Under the pieces are notes generated by a model. That model ran no database searches and was not told where the DNA came from. It saw nothing but the letters and a program-made list of their open reading frames with translations. From Morella rubra (lineage: Eukaryota > Streptophyta > Magnoliopsida > Fagales > Myricaceae): a DNA stretch of 64,000 bases. The translations under genes were made by a program, and so were the position numbers. Each line of letters opens with the position of its first letter. Position 1 is the stretch's first letter. This document shows, in pieces, positions 21,143-33,000 of the stretch. The DNA lies in the NCBI GenBank assembly GCA_003952965.2, contig CM025849.1, positions 6,545,947 through 6,609,946 of the forward strand. Direction: 5' to 3'.

Positions 21143-24100
21143 CTAATCAGAAACCTCATCCCCAATAAAACCATTACCGTTATCCTGATCAATCACAGAT
21201 TTATTTTTGACTTTTGACAATCTACCAGAAGATTTCAAGGGTTTCTTGACCTTCTCTGCCTGCAATTCCAACCCCTTCTCAGAAGGTTTCCGCTTTCTTT
21301 TCAAACGTGCTCCTCCTGCATCCTCTGCAGCAGAATTATCTATAACCGCATGAGTCAGTGCCTCATTTAAAGAAGTCTTAAACAGAACACTGAGGACATA
21401 ATTAATCTTAAGGGGCTTGGGAAGATATTGCATTCTATGTACAAGCATAGGAAATTAAGTGCATTTTGGTTTCTCAAACTTTATTTGCTTCTTTTTTCCT
21501 CCACCATAGTCTGTCTATATCCCTCTGGAATGAAATGATCTTGCAATTATATTCTAGTGTAATGATGGCATCTCCACAATTCCCAAGCAAAATTAATCCA
21601 ATTTGATGTCCACCTCAACATTTTTATACCGATAACAGTTCAATTATTGCATTATTTAGCATGATTCTTGACTTACTTTTTTGTTCTCTTCTTGGACCTT
21701 TTTTTTTTTTTTTTTTTTTCTTCTCTAAGCCTAAGGTTCTGTTCTAGGTCCTAACTATTATTCTTGCTTCCTATTTCTTTTTCTGATAAGTAACGCTCAA
21801 ATTACCTTCAGGTGGACTTGATGCATGGTTTGTTGCACGTCCATTAGGTCCATCCTCTTCTGAAAGAGGGGATCCAGACTGATTACTATCCACCAACTTT
21901 GACGAACTTTCTACACACTTGTCTTGCTGCTCATGAACATCAGGAGAAGGAATAGCCGGTAAGAAGCACAGTTCTTCTTGGGACATATCTGAATCACTGA
22001 AAGCTGAATTCTTCTCAAAAGTCATTATATCAACTTCATCATCTTCATTCACGTCTGATTCTTTCACCTGTAAGCCACATAAACTTAGAAACCAAGACAT
22101 TAAGAAATTATCAACTCAGCCAGTTAAATGCCTACTCACCTTTTCGGTTTCAGGAACCAGATCAAATTCATCTTCTCGTTCTACATATTCCTCATTTTCC
22201 TCTAGCTCCTTGAAATCAGGTGCAAATGCACTCCAGTTCTCCGTATAATCCTTAGCCCAAATATAGACTAAGCCAGTCAAGGAAACAGAGACAACAATGG
22301 GGTGAACAGGATGCCATGCCAAGTCAATCAAGGCTTCCTTTGGACCTTCAAGGATTTTCACAAGATGACCAGCCCTATCCCATATGTAAATCTTGTGCTC
22401 TCCTTTGCTTGCAGAACCACCAATTACCCACTCACCATCGCCGCTAAAACAAGGAGCTTTCCAATGCATCTTAGTAATAGAATCTTGAAACTCCCGGAAA
22501 ATTGTTAGGCACTTTGACCCAACAGACTTCAACTTCTCAACACCATCTAGCTCATTAAGGGTCTTGTCTAAGTCATCAAGGGTTCCAAGCCCATCTTTTG
22601 AAAAGAGAAGGTTCTCATAGATCCTTATGGTCCGATCATTTGAGTTTGTAAGCAGATACTGCCCATTCCTGCTGAATACTATGTTCTTGATCACAGCACC
22701 CCCAGTAATAGGAACCATGGCACGGACTTGCACAGATGTATAATCTATTATAAGAATTTCTCCTTTGGAGTTCCCCACATAAACAAGATCCCCATACTTG
22801 TTAAAGCAAGCAGCAGTTGGAGTGAAAGGGGGAGTTCCATCTGAGAATTTGGTGCGTGACTGAGGAACAGCTCCATTGCCTGGGTCAGGGATAGAAACTG
22901 GAAGCATAGTTGTGCTTCCCGTGTTCAAGTCAACTATCATGGGAGCAGATGATAGGGGGCATGCCAGGCACAGAGATGGCGTAGAGGAGCCAGGATGTAG
23001 GCGAGCTTGTAAAGGAGTTTGTTGCAGAGTTGTGCGTGTAATCCTCTCACCACTTACAACATCCCAAAGTGTTAATGACTTGTCAGCAGCAGATACAAGG
23101 ATACGATGGCCATACTTTGACCAACAGACACTTGTTATGGCCACGACACAATCTTTATCTCGGAGCTCCTTAGCAATACCCCTGGTTTCAAAATCCCAGA
23201 TAATGCAGTTTCCATCAGAGCACCCAGCTGGTCAATCAAACAAGAATCAGCATAAGCAGTAAAGAACTATAATTCACAAGAATATTGCAAGAAAGTCAGT
23301 GTTTAATATGTGCCCAGCACCTCCAAGAAAAGAAGAAGAAGTTAGAAGGGAAAAGAAAATTAAGTGTTCTTGTATAAAAACATAATAGCAGCAAAATTAT
23401 TAACCTAATACTTAAGGATGGAAATTCTGGACTAATATTGACATTGCTTACTTGACTAATGAACTTGCCACTAGTTTTTGCTGCTGCAGTAGTCAAATAG
23501 TCTTTTCTACCTAAGAAATTCAATAATGTAGCTAAGTTTACTGAACTCCCCAAATAACCTATTCAGTTAAAACACATAGTATTAAACCCCACATTAAAAT
23601 GCAAAATATATATGTTTGCATATAGCCACTCCCAAATATAGATGTATCAATAAGAAATGAAAGGCTACTAATTGTCAGAGAGATACAATCAAGACAAACT
23701 CCATTCTTTATGAAATAAAACAAAAGGTGCCCGTTTCGTGGAAAAGCTGATAGAGAATACCTTAAAATAGTACAGAAACTTGGGTTGTGCAAAAAGGCAT
23801 AAGGCATCAAACTAAAATCACCATGAGATGGTGGCTCTTGCATTAATACTATTGTCAAGAAAACCTCCCTGCAAAGTGAGGCAAAAAAAAAAAAAAAAAA
23901 AGCAAAATACCTTTGATGCTGACTCCTGAAAATATCAATGTTGTTGAAGCTAACTAACCTTAATTAGCCATCTGCCATCAGCATTTTCCATTGAAGTATC
24001 ACCTAAGTTAGTCACAACATTTCTAAACAAAACAGACTTCAGACTGAGTCTGTACTCAACTTCCGTAAACTTAACACAACTTGTAGTTAATCTTTCTAAC

Positions 24101-25221
24101 CATAGGACCAAAAAGCTAATTATAAATCCCAAACAGATGAATTGTCACTCCTCAATATCATGCGGCCAAACACTATATTATAAATTGGTTGTAATAGACA
24201 ATTGCAAACAATTACCAAGATGAACAATGACTATGTTTTACATATCTAACAACCTTGAGAAATCCGTAGCATTCACATAATGCATATGCTAAAGGAACAC
24301 CAGCCAAAAAGTAAAATAGTAAAAAAATTGACTTAAGAAATTTCAAACCTTTTCAAGTAGAAGACTGACAACTAAAAGCCAACCAATGAGATCCTGACTA
24401 AGCAATTTCAAACCCTTTCACCTAGAAGATAACAACCAAAATCCAGGCATTGTGAACCCCAAGCCCCCCAAGAAAGTCTTTCTTCTTTCCATTTAGTTTC
24501 GTATAAAGGTCCTAACTAATCTTTCTAGGGCAAGCAGGATACTACAAGCATATGCAAGTAACTGAACGGCTCGTATTTAGGTAGATTTTCAGAAAAGGCA
24601 GCTGATTCCATCCCCTATAATCTTCCATGCTGGAGGCCACCAGTGATATAAAACCTGAAGTTGGTTCAATTCTCTGTTACTGAAAGACCCAAGCAAAAAC
24701 CAAGAACGACAAATCTCGCTTTATACAGCCAAATGTAACATTTTTTTTAGCTCTTTCCCTTCAGCTTGTACATAAGCGGTCCTTTATGTCAATTTCGAAT
24801 GGCACCGGCCCCGAACACCAACAAAGCAACATAAACTTGAAGCATTGCAAAACCCAATTACATACCAACGTCCAAAGTATTGTTGGGGAAAATGCGAATT
24901 TCACACTGGAATTTTCTGTCCTACCAACCACTGTGTCTATGGGTTTGGGGGGGGGGGGGGGGGGAGAGAGAGAGAGAGAGAGAGAGAGAGCAGTTACCAG
25001 CAAGAAGGGTACCACGGCGATTGAAGGCAATGCACTTCATGACCCCATGCTCCAAATACTCCTCTATCACCTCTGGGAAGTCTCCTTGTAGTGGATCTTC
25101 GCAATACCATACAACAATTGTTATGCCAAACATTAAAAAACGAACTTTCTACCTAAGTTTAACAATCATCACAGAGAAAGAGAGAAGAGAGACGGAGCTA
25201 ACCTATTATCGGTGCGTTCAT
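21143..25221 (-). CDS. RBL: RBL, WD40 subunit of COMPASS-like H3K4 methyltransferase complexes
   Basis: Five exons on the minus strand: 25221-25203, 25096-24998, 23227-22140, 22067-21806 and 21324-21143; all phases join and give 549 aa. The start MNAPII and the next exon DPLQGDFPEVIEEYLEHGV are hallmarks of plant RbBP5 homologues. Residues about 25-360 carry WD40 repeats (GNCIIWDFETRG, SLTLWDVVSGERI, RTIRIYENLLF, HKIYIWDRAGHL, LVYIWAKDYTENW), nearly all in the 1088-nt exon 3. Next come an acidic segment (residues about 380-420) and a Lys/Arg-rich C-terminus (RLKRKRKPSEK). RbBP5/RBL acts in the nucleus with WDR5, ASH2 and SET-domain proteins in H3K4 methylation; in Arabidopsis it is linked to FLC expression and flowering time. 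The exon 5 acceptor (21326-21325) was chosen because it keeps the frame. The more upstream acceptor at 'acatag' would hit an early stop. Confidence 0.9.
24947..24990. repeat. G18 run plus (GA)n microsatellite beside an RBL splice donor
   Basis: Eighteen G (24947-24964) run into about 13 GA dinucleotides. On the RBL strand this is CT-repeat followed by poly-C, starting about 7 nt inside intron 2 after the GTAACTG donor (24997). Confidence 0.9.
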
Positions 25222-27035
25222 GGTCTTGATTATATTTCAGAGCCAGGGATTGGAAAGAGAGGGAGAGAGGTATGCTAGTGACGCTCGCAGGAGGAGTAGG
25301 AGGAGGAGCGAAGAGGCCGAAGAGCTGCAGAACTAGCAGTACCGGGAATCAGGATTTTGGTTCCACTGGATTTGAAGTCACACGGTAAGGCCAAGTCCTT
25401 TTCGCATGATCTGGGCCGTTCACTTGAAATTTTGAGATTTTTTAAATGCGAAAATAAAACTTTTGTCTCAAAATTCTTAATTTTTTTTTAGCTTTCACAT
25501 CTAATAAGGCTCACAATAATTTCTCTCTTGTAATTGAATTTTGAAATAATTATTTATCTCTTTCTATAAAATCATCTCTTCATTATGAGAAAAATAATCT
25601 TTCAAATCATCTTTCTTTTTACTTTTTCACAACTCATGTAGAATTATAATATTTTCCAACATCTCTTGAACATACATAAAAAATTTTACTACTTTTTCAT
25701 AGAACCCAATAAAATCTTAATTTACATCAAATTTCACAATATCACCAAAATTTTCCAAAAATTCTTAAATGCAAACATACCCTGAGCCCAAGACAGCTCC
25801 ATTTGGTCCCTGAGAGGTGTTACACAAAAAGAAAAAAACAATAAACTTATGTCTATTTATACCAAAAAAAAAAAAACTTATTGTATCCAACACAAAATGT
25901 GAGGGTAAATTGTGATTCTGTTTTTGGAATATCTTAAGATTATGTTTTAAATGTTTTTACAGATCAATTAGAATTTCGGATATGATGAATTTCATAAGTA
26001 TTATTCAAAAAAAATATTATTATATTAGTATTTGCGGTGTTTAGGATGTTAAAGAATAATAAATACTAAAATGATGAATATTAAATTTATTACTAAAAAA
26101 GCCAGAATAATATTTAGCAAAAAGAAGTCTCGAGTTGCTTTTGTATGAAATAAATTATTAAAACAAAAAAAATATGTTAAGAATCGCATGAAATCCAAGA
26201 TTACTAGTTATATTCGTAAAAACATTTCAAAGATCATACAAGAAAACAAGTACCAGCATAAAGGGTGATTATTGGTTATATTCTGATATGTTTTTCATGT
26301 TTATTATGTGTGATCAATATTCTTTAATTTTGCAGATTTGTCACGAACTGGGGCAGCAATGCCCTTGTATTTTGGCCATCATTTCTTTTTGTAAGACTAG
26401 ACCTTGTCAATGAAGCGAGTCCGAAGAAAGAACTAGCCTCAGAAGTCACAACTCTTTGATACCAACACACAGTCAACAGAACCGACAGTTAAAATTCATA
26501 TCTCAGGACTAAAATGTCAAAAGTGTAAATCACATCTTGTACAGTAATTAAGTTTTTTATGTTAATACTTAAATTATTAAACATGTTAAATGTGGAAAAA
26601 GAGAAAAATTTCTTGAACATGTTTCAATGAAATATTTTTAAGTAAAATACAATTACTTAACATGACATTTGGAAAATCAAAATTTTAATCTTTAAAATTT
26701 TATTATCATTATAAAAAAATTTTGTACACTTTTTCATTTTTATACCAATTTTTTTATTCTTTCTTTTTATCTTTTTACTAATTCTTAAAATTTTATCCGA
26801 AAAATTTTACTGTTCCTAAACGCTACGTAAAATACGAAGCCTTTAATATGTTTTTCAATTACGGGGCAAGCTCCGACCCAACTTGCGCCCCCAGACGACC
26901 CGGTTCTACGCTGCAAGGCTGCAACAAAGCCATGACACTATCACTGCACAATAGGTAGTGCCGAGTCTAGTCCTCTCTACGTTTCGCATTCGGAACGAAT
27001 GGAACCGCCATGCCTCAAACTCCACCTCCGCTAGA
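25222..27035. promoter_or_regulatory. Shared intergenic promoter region of RBL and the helicase
   Basis: 1.8 kb between two divergent start codons. The sequence next to RBL (about 25235-25330) is purine-rich and probably 5' UTR. The middle (about 25430-25790 and 26560-26830) is AT-rich repeat-like DNA with motifs such as ttaaatgcaaacataccc at the right edge, resembling the hAT-like MITEs at 41057 and 48906. No TATA box can be assigned with confidence. The 150 bp before the helicase are GC-richer. Confidence 0.45.
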
Positions 27036-30000
27036 ATGCATAAGTCGAAGCCAGTAGCGGGTTTCCTACTCGGATGCTCCAAGTCAATCTCCACCAATCA
27101 GAGCGCCCTTTCTACCCAACACGGGGGTGGCCACCTCCGCGGCCCTTTGCTTCGTCTCCTCCTACTTCTTCCTTCTTCTTCTTCATCTTCTTCTTCCTTC
27201 TCCTCTCCTTCTCCTCATTCTACGTCTAATGCGAGATTTTCCGTTACCAAGCGTGGTCTCTGCGGGTACGCGGTGGAGCAGTTCTCCGACGATGAGTACG
27301 AATGCGATTTCGAAAACAGTAAGGTAGGTTTCGTTTAATTTGTTTTTAATTTCAAAATTCAGATTATGTAATCTTCTTCTTGTTCTCTTTTTGGCTCTCA
27401 CGCAGGCCGTTTTGATATACGTCTCATTTTTTCCTATTCTCTATTTTGTTTTGGCGGATAAACAACAGTGTCCATGAGTGTATCTCGAGTAATGTTTCCC
27501 GTTTGGTTCCGAGAAAGGGTGGAACAAATGGAATATGGAAATCTGTTTCGTTTGTGTTTATCTAGGCATAAGATAGCTTGTTTTTGCTTAACTGAGGCTA
27601 CAAAAATGGTTAACTTGTGTTTTTTTGTTATTAGTCCAATCGTATTTTTCTTTTCTGAGGAAACCGAAGCAACTTATCCATCCACAAAGCTAAAATAATC
27701 TGCATTTCTCGGTTCTTTATTCTCTGGTGGCTAACATGGGAAAGAAGGAAATAAGTGTAATTCAAGCCCGGAGTTTTTTTTGTTATTTTTTTTGTGGAAG
27801 ATTAAAACTGCAGCTCAATTAAGCGAATTGGTTATGCCACGCTTGCTTAGCCGACGAACCTTTTTTTTTCTTCTCTTTAGAAAATGAAACTTAATGGCGC
27901 TCGGAATCTTAATTTTGTACCTTTCCCACATCGGATATTTGAAAATCTGCTATAGAATGGTTGATTTGCGGTTCTTTTGCACAGCAGGTATGAAGGGAAA
28001 CTCAGGCTGGAAATTTTCACAATTTTTTGTGAAGTTTTCTGAAACTTTGAGATACATATGGTTTTTTGAATTTTTCTTTGGAAAATGAACACATAATTTC
28101 CTCAGAAGCATGTGTCTAATTATTATTTGGTGTCTATAAGAAGCTTCTGAACGTTTAAAATTTTTACAACTTGATGATATGTGGAGTTTTCTGCTAGAAT
28201 CTTGCTTATGTGCCTCCTAAACAATGTGCTGTATAAAGTTTTGCTTATATAAATTATATAATGTACAATTGCTTAGTCACCTATTGCATTCTTACTTATT
28301 TTCACCACCTCTCTATCTGAGTTCAAGGTTATTACATATGGTGATTAGTTGTTCTTAGACAATTTATTGAGTGCAGGCATCATCTTCGGTGGCCAACATT
28401 GATGAGTGGAAATGGAAACTAAGCCTGCTACTACGTAATGAAAAGGAAGAAGAGATTATATCGAGAGATAAGAGAGATAGGAGAGACTATGAGCAGATCT
28501 CTAACCTTGCCAAAAGAATGGGTCTCTACAGGTAGGGAAGCAATAAAGATTTAATGGTTTGGTCCAGATATGGTTCACTTCACCGATTGTTCATTGCATG
28601 TAGTGAACTGTATGGAAAAGTGGTTGTTGCAAGCAAGGTTCCTCTTCCTAACTACAGGCCAGATTTGGATGATAAGCGGCCACAAAGGGAGGTAAAAACT
28701 TCTGTTGGCCCTTGAGAAGCATTTATCTATTGTACTACTAGGAGCGATGTTGTAGACATGGAAACTTTGATGCTTAATTTTTGTAGGTGGTAATCCCACT
28801 AAGCTTGCAAAGGAGGGTGGAGGGTTTACTGCAGGAACACCTTGATCGAGGCCAGTTAAGTCCTGAAACGGTCACAGATGGTTTGGTTGATACTAAATCA
28901 AATGACAAGGTTGAAGATGTGAATCTAGATGAGAGTGCAGATTCCTTCCTAGATGACTCGGTTATGGAAAAGGTTCTCCAGAGGAGGAGCTTGCGAATGC
29001 GCAATATGCAAAGAGCTTGGCAGGTATAATTTGCTAACCCGTGCTCCGTGCCATCTAAAAGTCTGGGTTTGGTGTCATCTTAACTCCTTGGGAGGAGAAC
29101 TCATGGGTTTTTTCTGTTTTTCATGGAGAATCTGAGCCCCATGAGGAGAACTCAAGGGTAGGAAAATTAAGATAATGCTTACAGAAGGAACCTGAGTTGA
29201 AAAGAACTATGAACTGTTCTATTTTTATGCTATTGCAGGGCTCCTAATGGAGCCTAAAGCATTAGTTCGTGGTAAAGTTGACAATTTCTTCCAACTCCAT
29301 TTCCCAGTAGCCTGAATTTGGTTTCCTATTGTCCGTTTCTATCGCTGATTGCAGATTTCAAGCAAATTGAAGTCTTCATATTACCCAGTAGCCTGACTTT
29401 GATTACCTAACTATGTGAAGCATGATCATACTAGCATAACTATGTGGGGCATGCAGATGCTAGTTTCAGTACTTCTGTAGCAAGGAAGATTGCTGAAACT
29501 TTTTAATCGGAGGTGTTAAGCCATGGTGAATCTTAAGCAGGTTATCTGGATACATTTAGACATGATATAGTCATGTCCATTGTAAAAATTGAATATCCCG
29601 GTTATATTCAGCCCAGTTGATGATAACAGATTGAATGATTTCCATGCACCAAGATTTCTGATAGTTTAACTGATCACTTTTTTATTTTTTCAATGGAAGT
29701 GAAAATGATGTAAGTAACGTAAATAGCAACACTTGTTCGTGTTGGCATTTGTGGAACCGCATAGAACGGAGTTCCCTGTAGGTTTGAGGCTAAAACTCGA
29801 GATTGATTAGCTCCATCTGAAGCTTGGAGAAGGCCATTCACTGGATGTTCTTCTCTTGAGGTGGAAGCTTGTGTTGGCTTTCATTGCAATGGATGCTCTC
29901 GTGTTTTTGTGTAATTGTGATGCTTTGTGTCCTTTTGGACCAGCTCTGCATTGTTGTACTTTGGAGGCTGCTTAAATCTTCTGTTGTCAAATAGTAAGTA

Positions 30001-33000
30001 GTTCTTTTCTTTGTTCTGTTTTCTAGACTTGTTGCCTTAAAAATCTACAGGAATCACCTGAAGGCAAGAAGATGCTGGACTTCCGGAGTTCTCTACCGGT
30101 ATTCAGGGAGAAAGAAAGGCTACTCCAAGCAATAGCCCAAAATCAGGTCTGACCATCAAACTTTTAGCATCATCTTCAGCTACTTATTGTGTGTGCTCAT
30201 GCTGTGAATACCTGCTTAACCTTTCTCATTTATCATCACACACATGTTAGAGGTGGGAGACGAATCAACTAAATTTGGTACTTTCAGAGATCTAGTTAAT
30301 GAAATGTAGCACCCTTGCTTTAATTGTAGTTGGGGCTAGATTCAATTTCAGTGGCTAAACATTTGCTTTGGGGAGTTATATGATCTAGTTCTTCATTTCT
30401 AATTCTGGCAATGCTTAGGCTCTGTCCCTGTTGCCTTGTAGCATCTATAGTTTTATGTTTGGATGCACCACTGCGGATGTTTAAAATAAACTATGGCATA
30501 TAAGTTGGGATTTCTCTACTCTTTGTAATGAGGCTTTTGGAAACACTTACAGTTTCATTTGAGGGTTGTTGCTACCTTTCCTATTACATTCAGTTATGAC
30601 CTTTGAGCCATTATATGGAGGCTATTCCTCGTGGTATGCAATTTAGATATTCTCATTACATTCAGGTGTGGTTTTCTTAGTATGTATAACCTTGTAGGGT
30701 ATCATATATTCTCATTGCCGTAAAATCAATCACTTCTTCGGTATCATAGCTGCACTTGATGTAAAGTTGTTAAAGAGTTTGCTGCAATCTATTCATATTT
30801 CGTACCAAAATTCTAACCAAGTTGTTACAATGATAGGTGATTGTAATATCTGGGGAAACTGGATGTGGTAAGACGACTCAGCTTCCGCAATACATTATAG
30901 AATCAGAAATAGAATCTGGTCGTGGAGCATTCTGCAGCATAATTTGTACCCAGCCTCGAAGAATATCTGCCATGTCTGTTGGAGAAAGAGTGTCTGCAGA
31001 GAGAGGAGAAACTCTTGGTGAAACGGTGAGCCTTGTCTCCCTGAAAGCATCTGCATAAACACAGACACAAGCATCTTTAAATATATTTTATAGTTGGAAT
31101 CTTTTTTTTTTTTTTTTTCTTTTTATCTTGCTGCTGTACCACAACAGAGATTTTTTGGTAGGTTGGCTATAAAGTTCGATTAGAGGGAATGAAAGGAAAA
31201 AACACCCATCTGCTTTTTTGTACCAGTGGTATTTTACTGCGGCGGCTCCTGAGTGATCGCAACCTGAATGGTGTAACCCATGTTTTTGTTGATGAAATTC
31301 ATGAGCGAGGCATGAATGAAGGTGCATTTCCTTTTTCCTGAAATTTCTGGTTTAGAAACATCCGAATATAATCTTACTCATGCTATATTTGTTTTTCAGA
31401 CTTCCTATTAATTGTGTTGAAGGATCTTCTTCCCCGCCGACGGGATTTGCGATTGGTCTTAATGAGTGCCACTCTGAATGCTGAACTATTTTCCAGTTAT
31501 TTTGGAGGAGCGCCGACAATTCACATTCCTGTAAGCTGAACTTTTAGTTCATTCACGCTGTACTTTGCTTGGTCTTGTTTCATGATTTCCTTAGTTTTCT
31601 TGCTTGTTTGGACTAAGTGATTTGGGTATAGTCCCTTGTACTGCTTTCACTTTTCCTAGTGAGATTGCATTATTTATCAAAACAAAAAAGGATGCTAAGG
31701 TTTACTTCATGTTCTGTATATGGCCTCAGTTCATGTGTATGTTATTCAGGGGTTTACCCATCCAGTGAGAGCACACTTTTTAGAAGATTTACTGGAGAAG
31801 ACGGGATACAAGTTGACCTCTTTCAATCAAATTGATGATTATGGCCAAGAGAAATTGTGGAAAACACAAAGGCAGCTAGTGCCACGGAAAAGGAAAAACC
31901 AGATTACCACTCTTGTCGAGGTACATTCTTTTCGGAAAGACATGGATGCCATTGGGTTCATTTCCAAATGTTTGAGTTGCAGCTTCAAATCCAGAAATGG
32001 GTGAAAATCTTCATAGCCTTGCGGACATATCTTATGCAGTATTCATGATCATTTTGATGCTTGATTTTTTTTTCTTTTCCTATCTCTTTGGCTTGTCAAT
32101 TCCATTCCAATTTAATCAAACCACCTTATTCTGGCAAACACGGCAAAGGTCTATGCTCTCTAAAGCTTTGCCACAAAACAGGTTACTATCCCACCAATCA
32201 GGGATGGTCTACAGGGTTCATAACTACTCCTCTTACTACAGGACGCTTACCTAGCCAACATTTAGATCTGGCTCTTAGCTTTCAATGTCTTCCAGACTTG
32301 TCTGTTGCCACGTATGCTCTTTTTGGCTGTACCAACAAGAAGCACTATTCTCCTAGCAAAATGTTATAGTAGTCTGTTATTAAGGTAGTTGACTATTCAT
32401 ATGAATCGGATTCACTGAGTTTGAACCACTTGGTGCAATGAGAAAATGCTGAGTCCTTGAGTCCTCAAGTTCATTTTTCCAATTTATTATCCTATTTATG
32501 AGTTCTATGAAACTCTAGCCTATCTCCTTCCTCCCTTCCCTCCCTCCCTCCCTCTCTCTCTACACACACACATACCTGAGTATGCTGTACAGATAATGAC
32601 CATCTAGAAGAGGGAGCAATTAATTTTCTTAGTTTCTTCATTTGTATGCTTTGAGTGATTTTGGTACAGTCTTTGTACTGATTTCACCTCTTTCTTTTTC
32701 CTTTATTAATAATACTGCTCTTACTTATTAAAAAAAGAAAAAAAAGAAGAGGGAGCAATTGCTGTAAAGTATTGGCTATTGTGTTTACTGATCTGCCTGT
32801 CCCATGTGACTTTCACAGCTACAGGCAATTTGTTCTCTATAACAGAGTCTATCTGTCATGTCTTCTCCATGTTGGTTGAGATGAGAGTATGCATCTATGG
32901 TATCATAACTCAAGTAGCAGTTCATAAAACATATGTATTTTAATTGATTAATATTTTTTTTGTTGTTGTGATCTTTTGGTGGTGCTATATTATGGTTAAG

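Larger units (their letters stand above)
12024..22696. repeat. Tandem segmental duplication, unit 2 (10.7 kb)
   Basis: Second copy of 683-11321. Its right edge continues without a break into the rest of RBL, so unit 2 keeps the ancestral right-hand context and unit 1 is the derived truncated copy at that end. Small indels are spread along it, for example extra bases near 19190-19235 and a shorter T run at 14054. Confidence 0.93.

Noticed and set aside
24786-25278. Frames encoding GERERER-type repeats
   Set aside because: They are translations of a GA microsatellite, antisense to RBL.
26958-27035. Extension of the helicase N-terminus upstream of 27036
   Set aside because: It would need a GTG start. 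The first in-frame ATG is at 27036 and plant nuclear genes rarely start with GTG.
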